Assembly: GCF_009467825.1 (NCBI RefSeq)
Contig: NZ_WIOK01000017.1
Span: 62,001 to 126,000 of the forward strand
DNA: 64,000 nt
Direction: 5' to 3'
Source: Cyclobacterium xiamenense
GTDB lineage: Bacteria; Bacteroidota; Bacteroidia; Cytophagales; Cyclobacteriaceae
The notes beneath the pieces are model-generated. The model was not told the DNA's origin and made no database searches. It was given only the letters and a program-made list of their open reading frames with translations. A program made the translations under genes and the position numbers. This document shows, piece by piece, positions 33,589-42,845 of the stretch; position 1 is the stretch's first letter, and the number at the start of each line of letters is the position of its first letter.

Positions 33589-35451
33589 CTAGTTATCATC
33601 CGCTAAATTCTGCATCTCTTCAAGTTCTTTTCGGTAGCCTCCCGATAAAATAGGAAAACGGTACCAGGTTTTTGGATCAACGTTGAATTCATCCAGGTGA
33701 AAGGAGGGGGCCAGCCGCTCTCTTTTCCATTGGTTTCGGGACCACAGGCTAAAGAATTTGGCAATGTACCTTTTTAATACAGACGATTCAAGAGAAAGTT
33801 CTTCTTTCAGGATCAGGTACGTATCCACCGGAGAGCGCCGGTCACGAATGGCCTGCCGTTCGATGGCGGTAAGGATCGAATAGGGCATCAGGTCTTCTTC
33901 ATCCGTCTGCCGCGATTCCAGGGGGCGTAGTTCCGCCGAAGGCTGCAGCGCATTTACCGCGTTTAGTCCGGAATACCCCAGTGTTTTCTCTGCCCACCGA
34001 AGCCATTGCAAGATAAAGTCTTTTGGAACTGCGGCTATCGGTGAAATGCTGCCGCTCGTATCTCCATCCATGGTGGTATATCCCACATCCCCCTCACTAC
34101 GGTTAGAGGTACTCAGCAGCAGGGCCTGTTTGATATTTGTCAACATCCAAATAATGGGCGATCGAGCCCGGGCCTGGATGTTTTGCAGGGCGATATCGTC
34201 CCTCTGCCATTCCAGCGATCGTCCCAAGGCGGCTTCGATTTTTTGCGTATATCCGGCCACTTCCTCGTCAATGGACCACTGATAAAACGTGGCGCCCAGA
34301 CTGTCGGCCAGGGTTTTTGCGCTATGCAGGGTGTCCGGGGAGGAATTGCGCGTACGTTGGTAGGCTGTAGTCAGCAGTTTGCCTACGATATCCGGTAGAC
34401 TACTTTTGGGATCAATATCATCGCTGCGGTGAATTTTTTTCAGAAAAAGGGGCGTTCCCAGGCAATCGATGCCTCGTTTTACCATTTCGGCCACCAATAC
34501 GGCAATGGTGGAGGAATCTGCCCCACCGCTCAGGGAAAGGACAAAGCCCTTGCTACGGCTTTTTCGCAGGTAGTCAAACAGCGCCAGAGAAACTGCCGCC
34601 GTGAATTCTTCGTTTTTGTTGTGTCGGCTTCGGTACCCGGGTTGACTTGGCGCTTCTTCCGGGGAAAATTGAATGGGGACCAACTGGAAATCCTGAAAGG
34701 ACAACAAGGGATTTTTGTATAAGATTTTGCCCCTGTCGGCAAAGAGAATTTCTCCGTCAAAGATCATCCTGCCACTTTCGTTGCCCAGCAGGTTGATGTA
34801 AAAATAGGCGGCGTTCAGGGATTTCGAACTTTCTTTTACGAGTATCTCCCGTTGTTCGCTTTTGCCCATGGCAAAATGGCTGGCACTGGGGTTGAAAATC
34901 AGCTCAACCTTTCGGTCTTTTAGGCGATAGCCGGGGCGCTGGGCACCTCTCCAGGCATCTTCGCATATCTCAAATCCGTAGCGAATGCCTTTTTTTTCGA
35001 ATACCAGGTCGCCAAAGGGGACGGCGACGCCGTTGCAATCGAACTGCGTGAGTTCTCCCGCTTTCCAGGGGGTAAACCAGCGGCACTCGTAATGCACCCC
35101 GTCAATGGCCAGAAATTGTTTGGGAACAATTCCCAGTATTTTTTGGTCTTCCAGTACTGCCATGCAGTTGTAAAGCTGGTTGTTTAGCCGACAGGGTAGC
35201 CCCAGGCAGACGGTTAGCTGCCGGGTAAGCGGCAGGATTTTTTGCAGGTAGGCAAGGGCTTTTTTTGGGTACCAATGACTCAAAAAGAGGTCCTCACTCC
35301 CATATCCCGTAATACTCAGTTCCGGGAAACACAGCAAGTCTACCTGTAGTTCTTTTGCTTTTTGGATGGCTTGTTCGATGGTATCTTTATTTCCCTCCCA
35401 ATCCAATGGCGTTTGATTCAGGGTAGCACCGGCAATGTGTAAGTGAGGCAT
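33589..35451 (-). CDS. nadE: Glutamine-dependent NAD+ synthetase
   Basis: Amidates deamido-NAD to NAD+ using glutamine. Of 620 residues, the N-terminal nitrilase-type amidase carries the triad Glu44 (CFPELSITGY), Lys110 (VPKQF) and Cys162 (EICEDAW). The C-terminal synthetase has the P-loop SLSGGADSS and the substrate segment STSNRSEGDVGYTTMDGD. Both domains look intact, so ammonia channelling from glutamine is expected. It lies 35 nt after rnc and 26 nt before lgt in the same strand run. Confidence 0.97.
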   Translation of the reverse strand: MPHLHIAGATLNQTPLDWEGNKDTIEQAIQKAKELQVDLLCFPELSITGYGSEDLFLSHWYPKKALAYLQKILPLTRQLTVCLGLPCRLNNQLYNCMAVLEDQKILGIVPKQFLAIDGVHYECRWFTPWKAGELTQFDCNGVAVPFGDLVFEKKGIRYGFEICEDAWRGAQRPGYRLKDRKVELIFNPSASHFAMGKSEQREILVKESSKSLNAAYFYINLLGNESGRMIFDGEILFADRGKILYKNPLLSFQDFQLVPIQFSPEEAPSQPGYRSRHNKNEEFTAAVSLALFDYLRKSRSKGFVLSLSGGADSSTIAVLVAEMVKRGIDCLGTPLFLKKIHRSDDIDPKSSLPDIVGKLLTTAYQRTRNSSPDTLHSAKTLADSLGATFYQWSIDEEVAGYTQKIEAALGRSLEWQRDDIALQNIQARARSPIIWMLTNIKQALLLSTSNRSEGDVGYTTMDGDTSGSISPIAAVPKDFILQWLRWAEKTLGYSGLNAVNALQPSAELRPLESRQTDEEDLMPYSILTAIERQAIRDRRSPVDTYLILKEELSLESSVLKRYIAKFFSLWSRNQWKRERLAPSFHLDEFNVDPKTWYRFPILSGGYRKELEEMQNLADDN

Positions 35452-35486
35452 ACGTAATTTTTCTATTCCCTTCGGGACTTGCGTGA

Positions 35487-36230
35487 TTACAGGATAAGGT
35501 GAAGCTTTTCACAGGCTATTTTGGCAGCCTCTTGTTCTGCTTTTTTCTTGGTCGAACCCTTGCCTTCGGAAAAAGAAGATCCACCTATCGTGAGTTCTAC
35601 CGTAAATTCTTTGAACCGCTGGCTGCCTGCTACAGACTTTAACACAAAATCGACCTCCTTGTTGTCTCGCTGAGACCATTCGATAATTTTACTTTTAAAA
35701 TTGGTCGTCGTGGTAATGATGTTGTCCAAATCAAAGAAGGGGATAATCAACCGTTCGTAGACGAATCTTCGGCAGAAATAATACCCTCTATCCAGATAAA
35801 CAGCGCCGATCAGCGCTTCCAAGGTGTCTCCATAGAGGGATTTAAAGGAATAGGGAACCTTCCCATCCATTTCGGTTTCGACTATTTTTGGAAGTCCAAT
35901 TTTTTGTCCTACCTGGTTCAGGGATTCACGGTTTACGATGCGGGAGCGTGTTTCGGTAAGGAAACCCTCGTCCCGGTAGGGAAATTTTTGAAATAAATAT
36001 TCTGCGACCACGGTACCCAGCACCGCATCGCCAAGGTATTCCAGGCGTTCGTTGCTGATTTTTACTCCCGATTTTATTTCCTTGGAAGCGGATGCATGCC
36101 GAAAGGCAAGCCGGTAGAGCGATAAGTTTAAAGGCCTGCTACCCACCATGTTCTTTATAGCGGAAGCAAGCCTTTTGTCTTTCTTATCGTACGTTAGCTC
36201 CTGAATCCGGAGCAACCGAAGTACTTTCAA
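35487..36230 (-). CDS. rnc: Ribonuclease III
   Basis: A double-strand-specific endoribonuclease for rRNA and mRNA processing. 247 residues with the RNase III signature NERLEYLGDAVLGTVVAEYLF, catalytic acidic residues in SLYGDTLEALIGAVYLDRG and a C-terminal dsRBD (FKEFTVELTIGGSSFSEGKGSTKKKAEQEAAKIA). The start is TTG at 36230, 2 nt after the fabF stop; no ATG occurs before the conserved IKNMVG region. The order acpP-fabF-rnc is widespread in bacteria. Confidence 0.95.
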   Translation of the reverse strand: MKVLRLLRIQELTYDKKDKRLASAIKNMVGSRPLNLSLYRLAFRHASASKEIKSGVKISNERLEYLGDAVLGTVVAEYLFQKFPYRDEGFLTETRSRIVNRESLNQVGQKIGLPKIVETEMDGKVPYSFKSLYGDTLEALIGAVYLDRGYYFCRRFVYERLIIPFFDLDNIITTTTNFKSKIIEWSQRDNKEVDFVLKSVAGSQRFKEFTVELTIGGSSFSEGKGSTKKKAEQEAAKIACEKLHLIL

Positions 36231-36232
36231 AT

Positions 36233-37486
36233 TTATTCCTGGATTTTTTTGAAGATGATGGAACAGTTGTGTCCGCCAAATCCAAACGTGTTACTCAGAG
36301 CGATCGTCACCTCTCGCTCCTGGGCCTGATTGAACGTTAGGTTTAATTTTCCATCCACTTCGGTGTCATCGGTAAAATGATTGATCGTGGGGGGAATGAG
36401 GTTGTATTTCATGGCCATGATGCAAGCAATGGCTTCCACAGCTCCGGCTGCACCCAAAAGATGCCCCGTCATGGACTTGGTGCTGCTGATATTCAAGTTG
36501 TACGCGTGATCGCCAAAGATCTTTTGAATGGCTTTTACTTCACTCAGGTCTCCCAATGGCGTAGAGGTACCGTGCACGTTGATGTAATCCACCGCATCGG
36601 CAGAAATTCCCGCATCTTCCAGGGCAAATTTCATAACGTTAGCAGCTCCTCGTCCTTCCGGATGGGGAGCGGTGATGTGATAGGCATCGCCTGTCATGCC
36701 TCCTCCGATGAGTTCGGCATAGATGTTGGCGCCTCGGGCCTTCGCATGTTCGTATTCTTCCAGGATAAGCGCTCCGGCTCCTTCTCCCAGCACAAAGCCA
36801 TCCCTGTCCTTGTCAAAGGGTCGGGACGCGGTGGCCGGGTCGTCGTTGCGCTGAGAGAGTGCTTTCAGGGCATTGAAACCACCCACACCCGCCTCGGTAA
36901 CAGCTGCCTCGGAGCCCCCTGAGATGAAAATGTCTGCTTTTCCAAGGCGGATATAATTAAACGCGTCAATCAATGCATTGGTAGCAGAGGCGCATGCCGA
37001 TACCGTGGCAAAGTTTGGGCCTTGAAAACCGTATTTTATGGAAATAAAGCCAGCGGCAATATCGGCGATCATCTTAGGGATGAAAAAGGGATTAAACCGG
37101 GGGGTCCCATCCCCGTTAACAAAATCCGTCACCTCGTCCTGAAAGGTCTTTAATCCACCGATGCCGGATCCCCAAATCACCCCGGATCGGGCGAGGTCGA
37201 TGCTGTCCAGGTCAATACCCGAATCGTTCATCGCTTCTTCTACCGCCACCATGGCATATTGCGTATAAGGATCTATTTTTCTTGCTTCTTTTCTGTCTAG
37301 AAATTGCGCGATATCCAGGTTTTTTACCTCGCAGGCAAATTGGGTTTTGAATTGAGAGGCATCAAAACGGGTAATAGGCGCGGCACCACTTACACCCGTT
37401 GACAAGCCCTTCCAAAATTCCGGAACGGTATTGCCAATGGGTGTAAGGGCACCTAAACCTGTTACTACAACTCTTCTTAAATTCAT
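36233..37486 (-). CDS. fabF: Beta-ketoacyl-ACP synthase II
   Basis: Elongating condensing enzyme of type II fatty acid synthesis. 417 residues, normal. The Cys-His-His triad is visible: Cys165 (TVSACASATN), His in NVHGTSTPLGD and His in KSMTGHLLGAAG; the C-terminal NTFGFGGHNCS loop is also standard. It lies 19 nt after acpP. Confidence 0.97.
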   Translation of the reverse strand: MNLRRVVVTGLGALTPIGNTVPEFWKGLSTGVSGAAPITRFDASQFKTQFACEVKNLDIAQFLDRKEARKIDPYTQYAMVAVEEAMNDSGIDLDSIDLARSGVIWGSGIGGLKTFQDEVTDFVNGDGTPRFNPFFIPKMIADIAAGFISIKYGFQGPNFATVSACASATNALIDAFNYIRLGKADIFISGGSEAAVTEAGVGGFNALKALSQRNDDPATASRPFDKDRDGFVLGEGAGALILEEYEHAKARGANIYAELIGGGMTGDAYHITAPHPEGRGAANVMKFALEDAGISADAVDYINVHGTSTPLGDLSEVKAIQKIFGDHAYNLNISSTKSMTGHLLGAAGAVEAIACIMAMKYNLIPPTINHFTDDTEVDGKLNLTFNQAQEREVTIALSNTFGFGGHNCSIIFKKIQE

Positions 37487-37505
37487 AAATGATTTTAAGT
37501 ATGGG

Positions 37506-37742
37506 TTATTTTACGTTAGCTTCCAAATAGCTAACCGCCTGGCCAACCGTACCGATCTGTTCAGCCTGGTCATCCGGAATGGAAATGTTGAATTCCTTTT
37601 CAAATTCCATGATAAGCTCTACTGTATCTAGAGAATCGGCCCCAAGGTCATTGGTAAAGCTCGCTTCGGGAGTGACTTCAGATTCTTCGACGCCTAACTT
37701 ATCAACGATAATGGCTTTTACTTTTTGTGCAATTTCAGACAT
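37506..37742 (-). CDS. acpP: Acyl carrier protein
   Basis: A 78-residue acidic carrier protein. The phosphopantetheine attachment Ser37 lies in the conserved [16 protein letters not shown]. It is first in the run acpP-fabF-rnc-nadE-lgt, reading from a 148-nt AT-rich divergent promoter region shared with the IPExxxVDY gene. Confidence 0.98.
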   Translation of the reverse strand: MSEIAQKVKAIIVDKLGVEESEVTPEASFTNDLGADSLDTVELIMEFEKEFNISIPDDQAEQIGTVGQAVSYLEANVK

Positions 37743-37862
37743 TTTGTGATCAGTTTAGTTTAAACACTCCGCAAAGAAAATTATTTAAAACCTTAATGTC
37801 AAAAAAAAAGACAAACTAAATTAAGAACTTTCCCTCAGAGATAGAAGTTGAAATAAAATTTT

Positions 37863-37870
37863 TAACTTTG
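37863..37870 (+). promoter_or_regulatory. Putative -7 element TAACTTTG upstream of IPExxxVDY-pyk
   Basis: TAACTTTG exactly fits the Bacteroidota -7 consensus TAnnTTTG and lies 21 nt before the ATG at 37891 in an AT-rich region. The -33 TTG is at 37848-37850, which is too close, so the -33 box is weak or absent. Confidence 0.45.
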
Positions 37871-37890
37871 TTTTTTTAAATTCTTCCTGA

Positions 37891-38319
37891 ATGAAGAAAA
37901 GCAAACTTCATGTTGAAACCTCGTTTGATTTTGATCTTTTAGGCCTTGTAGCCCCTTTAAAGGACTATAAATTGGCTTGGCTGATCAATCAATCGTTGGG
38001 GATTAATTTAAAAAAAACAGCGGATTATCAGATGGAATTTCTTCGCCAGCCGGATTTAATTATTTCTCAATTTATACTGGAAAAAGAGCATGGATTCGTG
38101 CAGTTGCTGAGAAACAAGTCGTACCCGGTCGGCGGACACTCCCGGTACCTGGTGCCGGAACTCCGGAGCATGGATTACTTTTTGGTCTGCCAGGACTTTA
38201 CCTTTGAAGTGGATTTAAATACGTATATTGACGGCCTTTCCGGAGTGAATGGGATTCAGAGCATCGTGAAAATTGATATCAACAAGTTAAAATCAAAAGA
38301 AAACCTGTTAACAAATTAA
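37891..38319 (+). CDS. IPExxxVDY family protein
   Basis: A 142-residue cytosolic protein of a Bacteroidota-specific family of unknown function, characteristically encoded directly upstream of pyruvate kinase. The family hallmark appears here as VPELRSMDY (about residues 88-96). It begins MKKSKLHVETSFDFDLLGLV and ends in a basic tail. It lies 12 nt before pyk, so it is co-transcribed and may regulate or accompany glycolysis; this is inference from conserved neighbourhood only. Confidence 0.93.
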   Translation: MKKSKLHVETSFDFDLLGLVAPLKDYKLAWLINQSLGINLKKTADYQMEFLRQPDLIISQFILEKEHGFVQLLRNKSYPVGGHSRYLVPELRSMDYFLVCQDFTFEVDLNTYIDGLSGVNGIQSIVKIDINKLKSKENLLTN

Positions 38320-38331
38320 ATATAACTAGAA

Positions 38332-39762
38332 ATGAGAGTACCTATTTTTAATAAAACCAAAATATTAGCTACCATAGGACCTGCCAGCAATACCAAAGAA
38401 ACCATCACCGAGCTGGTGATGGCGGGAGCTGATATTTTCCGGTTAAACTTCTCCCATGGCGATCATAGCATTCATGCAGACGTGGTCAAAACGATCCGTG
38501 AATTAAATGCGGAAATGCCATTCAATATTGGGATTCTACAGGACCTTCAGGGGCCCAAAATCCGTGTGGGAGAAGTGGAAAATAACGGGGTACTCATCAA
38601 ACAAGGGGATCCGATTACCATTACCAACGAGCCGGTTATGGGAAATGCGTCGCTTGTCAGTACCGTTTACCAAAACCTGCCCAATGACGTGGTGCAAGGA
38701 GACCGCATTTTGATTGACGACGGTAACCTTGAACTGGTGGTTTTGAGAACCGACGGGAAAAACGTGGATTGCACGGTTGTGCATGGGGGGATTTTAAAAT
38801 CCAGAAAAGGGATCAACCTCCCGAATACAAAAATAAGCGCCCCCTCACTGACGGAGAAAGACCTGATAGACCTGGAATTTGGTCTGGAACACGAAGTGGA
38901 TTGGATCGCCCTTTCCTTTGTTCGCACCGCGGACGATATCCTGGACCTCCGGGAAAGAATCAGCAATGCAGGGAAAAGCTGTAAAATCGTTGCGAAAATT
39001 GAAAAGCCCGAAGCCCTGGAAAATATTGACGCCATTATTCAGGCCACTGATGCCATCATGGTTGCCCGAGGCGACCTGGGTGTAGAGGTACCGATGGAGA
39101 TTGTTCCCCTTTGGCAAAAGCGAATGGTGGAGAAATGCAAATTGGCTTGCAAGCCCGTGATTATTGCGACTCAAATGATGGAGAGCATGATCGTAAATCC
39201 CCGTCCTACCCGTGCAGAGACCAACGACGTGGCCAGTGCAGTGCTGGACGGTGCAGATGCGGTCATGTTATCCGCTGAGACCGCATCAGGTAAATTTCCC
39301 ATAGCCGCAGTAAAGGCCATGAGTAGCATCATTGATCACATTGAGGTCAATGCGGACATTTACCACAACCTGTACAAAATACCTGAGGATACCGATAGCT
39401 ACTTGAGCAATAACCTCTTGCTCATGGCCAGCAGGCTATCCAGAAACGTGAAGGCTAAGGCCATCGTGGGCATTACCACCTCGGGTTTTACAGCCTTCCG
39501 GCTTTCCTCGCACCGTCCTTCTGCAGGTATTTTTGTCTTTACCCGAAACAAAAAGCTGCTGACCCAATTAAGTTTGGTTTGGGGCGTTCGTGCCTATTAT
39601 TACGACAACAGCGAGTCCACGGATGCCACATTCCTGGACATTCAGGACAAGCTGAAGGAGGAAAATCATGTAAGTGAAGGAGATATCATCATCAATACGG
39701 CCAGCATGCCGCTGAAAGCCAAAGGAAGAACCAACATGATGAAACTACACGTTGTGGAATAA
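38332..39762 (+). CDS. pyk: Pyruvate kinase
   Basis: Converts PEP and ADP to pyruvate and ATP. 476 residues, normal for type-II short Pyk. Motifs: TKILATIGPASNTKE, RLNFSHG, LQDLQGPKIRVGE, KIEKPEALENIDAI, MVARGDLGVEVP, TQMMESMIVNPRPTRAETNDVASAVLDGADAVMLSAETA and a C-terminal allosteric domain. A terminator follows. Confidence 0.98.
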   Translation: MRVPIFNKTKILATIGPASNTKETITELVMAGADIFRLNFSHGDHSIHADVVKTIRELNAEMPFNIGILQDLQGPKIRVGEVENNGVLIKQGDPITITNEPVMGNASLVSTVYQNLPNDVVQGDRILIDDGNLELVVLRTDGKNVDCTVVHGGILKSRKGINLPNTKISAPSLTEKDLIDLEFGLEHEVDWIALSFVRTADDILDLRERISNAGKSCKIVAKIEKPEALENIDAIIQATDAIMVARGDLGVEVPMEIVPLWQKRMVEKCKLACKPVIIATQMMESMIVNPRPTRAETNDVASAVLDGADAVMLSAETASGKFPIAAVKAMSSIIDHIEVNADIYHNLYKIPEDTDSYLSNNLLLMASRLSRNVKAKAIVGITTSGFTAFRLSSHRPSAGIFVFTRNKKLLTQLSLVWGVRAYYYDNSESTDATFLDIQDKLKEENHVSEGDIIINTASMPLKAKGRTNMMKLHVVE

Positions 39763-39813
39763 TACAGGCCGTTTCCTAGCAGAAAGCATTCCCGGTGTAC
39801 CGGACTTGCACAC

Positions 39814-39855
39814 AAAAACCGTTTTGGCTGGTTCCGAAGCGGTTTTTGTTGTTTT
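39814..39855 (+). terminator. Bidirectional terminator between pyk and rqcH
   Basis: AAAAACCG (39814-39821) pairs with CGGTTTTT (39840-39847), extended by TTTTGG/CCGAAG with G-U pairs, then GTTGTTTT. It lies between two convergent genes and has T-rich runs in both directions. Confidence 0.8.
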
Positions 39856-39859
39856 ATGC

Positions 39860-41425
39860 TCAGCGCTCTTCCGGGCCTTCAGGAGGCACCATGAGGACCT
39901 TTTCCTTGTCGACCATCACTGCACCCGGTGCGGAGCCTTTGACCTTCCGCACATATTTACACGGAGTGTACATGACTGCGGCCAGGCCGGATGTTTTGCT
40001 TTTGGAATAATAGGCAGCCAGGGATGCCGCGCGCTCCAGTACGGGAGCGGGTAGTTGTTTGCCGGATTGATTCTTGATAATGACATGCGAGCCGGCTACG
40101 TCCTTCGCATGCAACCACAAATCGTCTTTCCATACATACCTTCGGAGCAATTCGTCATTCGAACGTGCAGATTTCCCTACCCATACTTCATAGCCAAGCA
40201 CTTCAAAACGCTTGAAAGGCAATCGTTCCGACCTGGTCCGGTCTACCGTGCGTTCCTCGGACTTGACAAACGCTTTGAGCGACCGAAAATCCTGTACCGA
40301 GGCCAGTTCCGCTGTTTCCTGCTCCAGGTTGGACAATAGGGCTTCTTTTCGTGCCAGATTTTGGCGTACCTGTTCGAATTCTATCTTTTTATTTTTGCTT
40401 TTCCGGTACAGGTTTTCCGCATGCTTTTGCGGACTCTGCCCCCGTTTGAGGCTGATTTCTATTGTTTTGTTGGAATAAAAATCGAATAATGCGACTTTTT
40501 CCGAACCGGCTGGAATCTGGTGCAAGTTGGCCATGATGATGTCTGCCAGTTGGCTCGGTGAGGCTTCGGCTTCCATAGCCGCTAATTTATCGCGCGTTTT
40601 TTGGATGTAGCTCTCCGTTTTTTTTCGCTGATCTGCCAATGAACGCATCAGTTGGTTTTTTTGCTGCTCAAAAGCTTGCCGAACCACCGCTTTTTGGTAA
40701 TACAGGTTAGCCGCCGCTATGGGGTCCGTGGTGGTGTCCAGGGGGTTTTCACAGGGTAGTAAGGTCAGTCGGTATTGCTCCTCTTCCCGATAGATCGAAA
40801 ACAGCGGGCTTTCCAACAGGTCCAGCAACTCGCGCATTAGCCGAAAACGGCTTTCCAGGCTGGCGGCAAGGTAGCCTTTTTCTTTCAACCAGGTCCTGGG
40901 TAGTTTGCCGAGCGTCGGGAGAAACGCGGAAGCATTACCCTCCAGGGAAGCGAATCGGTCCCAATCCAGCGATAAGGGTTTTTCAAGGTCCGAAACGAAT
41001 ACCTGTAGGTCTTCTACCAAGTCCTTTCGGAACAGTCGCTGCGGGTGCTCCTGAAGGGAAGCAAAAAGGAGGATATTGGACCGGCTGCCATGCATCTTAA
41101 ACAGGAGCAGCTTTCCGGATTCGAACTCAACGTAAAAAGCTCTTTCAAAGGAGAGCAGGTGGACCCTGCGGACCGTTTGCCCAATGAGCTCTGGAAACAA
41201 GTCGACGTTGTTTTTTTTACTTCTTCGAAAATCTTCCGGAAAACTCAGGCAGGGAGTTGCGGGAAGGAGCAGTGCCCGAATAAAGAACGGAGGAGCGGTA
41301 ACGGATGTGAATTCCATTACCAATTCGTCTTTGTTTTGAGAAAAACAGGCACCCAATGTCCGGCCTCTGGCCGTCGACTCCAATGCCGGACATAGAAAGC
41401 GGAAAAAATGGTAGTTTAGGTGCAT
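39860..41425 (-). CDS. rqcH: RqcH-type NFACT protein
   Basis: A NEMF/Tae2/RqcH family protein expected to bind stalled 50S-peptidyl-tRNA complexes and direct alanine tailing. 521 residues with a divergent N-terminal NFACT-N domain, a coiled-coil middle (EQQKNQLMRSLADQRKKTESY) and the C-terminal NFACT-R (DUF814) domain: VWVGKSARSNDELLRRYVWKDDLWLHAKDVAGSHVII. The R-domain active region (WLHA.D..G.H) is intact. It begins at ATG 41425, 1 nt after the MBL gene stop, and is last in a tight five-gene run. Confidence 0.9.
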   Translation of the reverse strand: MHLNYHFFRFLCPALESTARGRTLGACFSQNKDELVMEFTSVTAPPFFIRALLLPATPCLSFPEDFRRSKKNNVDLFPELIGQTVRRVHLLSFERAFYVEFESGKLLLFKMHGSRSNILLFASLQEHPQRLFRKDLVEDLQVFVSDLEKPLSLDWDRFASLEGNASAFLPTLGKLPRTWLKEKGYLAASLESRFRLMRELLDLLESPLFSIYREEEQYRLTLLPCENPLDTTTDPIAAANLYYQKAVVRQAFEQQKNQLMRSLADQRKKTESYIQKTRDKLAAMEAEASPSQLADIIMANLHQIPAGSEKVALFDFYSNKTIEISLKRGQSPQKHAENLYRKSKNKKIEFEQVRQNLARKEALLSNLEQETAELASVQDFRSLKAFVKSEERTVDRTRSERLPFKRFEVLGYEVWVGKSARSNDELLRRYVWKDDLWLHAKDVAGSHVIIKNQSGKQLPAPVLERAASLAAYYSKSKTSGLAAVMYTPCKYVRKVKGSAPGAVMVDKEKVLMVPPEGPEER

Positions 41426-41426
41426 G

Positions 41427-42188
41427 TCAGGAATGGATTTTCAACCCGTCGTAGGCCAGGTTTACGTTTTTGGGTAACTCTTCCTGTATTCGCTGGTGCA
41501 TGCCCATTCGGTGGCTAATATGGGTAAGGTAAGCGGTTTCCGGGCCGATTTTTTCGATAAAGGCAAGGGCTTCTTCCAGGGTAAAGTGGGAGATATGGGG
41601 CTGGATTTGTAGGGCGTTAACGACCAGTACTTTTGTCCCTATGATCTTGTCAATTTCTTCGGGCGCGATGTAGTTGGCATCCGTAATGTAGGTAAAATCG
41701 GCTATGCGAAAGCCGAATACCGGTAGTTTGTGGTGCATCACCTCAATGGGAATAAACCGAATGCCCATTACATCAAACGGCAGGTTGCCTATTTCGTTGA
41801 TCAGCACACGTGGGATTCCCGGGTACTTGTTCTTTGCAAAGACGTACGAAAACTCGGTTTTGATTTGGTTGAGAACCCGAGGGCTTCCGTAAAGCGGGAT
41901 ATCGGTCTGTTGACTGAAATTAAACGGCCGGATATCATCCAGACCAGCGGTATGGTCTTTGTGTTCGTGGGTGTAGACGACTGCATCTAACCGGGGAACG
42001 GACTCCCGAAGCATTTGCATACGAAAATCCGGTCCGGTATCAATGACAATGCTTTTTCCATCTTTTTCCAGGTGCAACGATGTTCGCAGGCGCTTGTCAC
42101 GAAAATCCAACGACTGGCACACCTCACAATGGCAACCGATGACGGGGACTCCCTGGGATGTTCCGGTTCCTAAAAATGTGAGCTTCAA
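41427..42188 (-). CDS. PhnP-like MBL-fold metallohydrolase
   Basis: A 253-residue metallo-beta-lactamase-fold hydrolase. The N-terminal zinc-type segment GTGTSQGVPVIGCHCEVCQS resembles PhnP, and the dinuclear metal site is THEHKDHTAGLD, with later ligands VIDTGPDF, VMHHKL and THISHRMG. PhnP acts on cyclic phosphodiesters; the Bacteroidota relatives have unknown substrates. It overlaps the downstream-named 92-aa gene by 4 nt. Confidence 0.9.
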   Translation of the reverse strand: MKLTFLGTGTSQGVPVIGCHCEVCQSLDFRDKRLRTSLHLEKDGKSIVIDTGPDFRMQMLRESVPRLDAVVYTHEHKDHTAGLDDIRPFNFSQQTDIPLYGSPRVLNQIKTEFSYVFAKNKYPGIPRVLINEIGNLPFDVMGIRFIPIEVMHHKLPVFGFRIADFTYITDANYIAPEEIDKIIGTKVLVVNALQIQPHISHFTLEEALAFIEKIGPETAYLTHISHRMGMHQRIQEELPKNVNLAYDGLKIHS

Positions 42189-42463
42189 AGTTTGAGTTCC
42201 GTTTGTTTGAGTTCGGTAAGAAAATCCTGCTGTTTTTGGTTGGCGAAGGATTTGGGATTGAAATCCAGGGTCTTCAAAATATCGATCAAAGCATTGATTT
42301 TCCCTTCCAGCGTGAAGTACTTATTGATAATGACGATTTTTGTATCTTTCAAAATGCAATATCCGGACTTAAAATTTCCTTTTTCGTACCGCAGGTGGTA
42401 CTCTGAGGCAGCAAAAACATCTTCCAGCTTATCCAAATAGCTTTTGGTATACTTAACGGGCAT
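42185..42463 (-). CDS. Conserved hypothetical protein, 92 aa
   Basis: A small soluble protein with alternating charged and hydrophobic residues; no signal peptide or membrane segment. The sequence YHLRYEKGNFKSGYCILKDTKIVIINKYFTLEGKI looks like a conserved beta-rich core, followed by helices. I do not recognise a characterised family; the composition suggests a short Bacteroidota-restricted protein. It lies 1 nt after a response-regulator gene and overlaps the MBL gene by 4 nt, so it is translated from the same mRNA. Confidence 0.75.
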   Translation of the reverse strand: MPVKYTKSYLDKLEDVFAASEYHLRYEKGNFKSGYCILKDTKIVIINKYFTLEGKINALIDILKTLDFNPKSFANQKQQDFLTELKQTELKL

Positions 42464-42464
42464 T

Positions 42465-42845
42465 TCAGTTGTCGATGTGCTTTTTCACCGTGGCAAGCAG
42501 CAGGTCGTAGTCAAGGGGTTTTTGAACGTAATCATTTAGTCCTGCTTTTTTAAAATCATCCAGGGTATAATTTTTATAATTGCCGGTAATGGCAATGATG
42601 GGGATGGTCGATTTTTCCGGATCGGAAAGCTTCCGTATCGCTTTGGTGCAGGAGATTCCATCCATCACGGGCATGTTGATGTCCATAAGGATTAGGTCAA
42701 AATTTTCCTTTCCCAACCTGTCTAAAACCTGTTGACCGTTTTTGACCGCCGTGATGTGAAAGTTTTCGAATAACAATACATTCTTGGTCAAGTTAATAAT
42801 CACGGAGCTGTCTTCGGCCACCAGTACTTTTTTGGGTTCATTCAT
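42465..42845 (-). CDS. Single-domain response regulator (CheY-like)
   Basis: A 126-residue receiver domain only. It has the acidic pair (Glu11-Asp12), phospho-acceptor Asp55 in LILMDINMP, Thr/Ser switch (AITGN) and Lys in VQKPLD. The ATG at 42845 is preferred; an upstream start would add nine residues inside the preceding gene. It overlaps the RR-Hpt gene by 8 nt. No output domain, so it probably works by protein-protein contact or as a phosphate sink. Confidence 0.92.
   Translation of the reverse strand: MNEPKKVLVAEDSSVIINLTKNVLLFENFHITAVKNGQQVLDRLGKENFDLILMDINMPVMDGISCTKAIRKLSDPEKSTIPIIAITGNYKNYTLDDFKKAGLNDYVQKPLDYDLLLATVKKHIDN

Noticed and set aside
36377-36922. A 181-codon + strand frame opposite fabF
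   Set aside because: Shadow of a conserved gene, without recognisable motifs.
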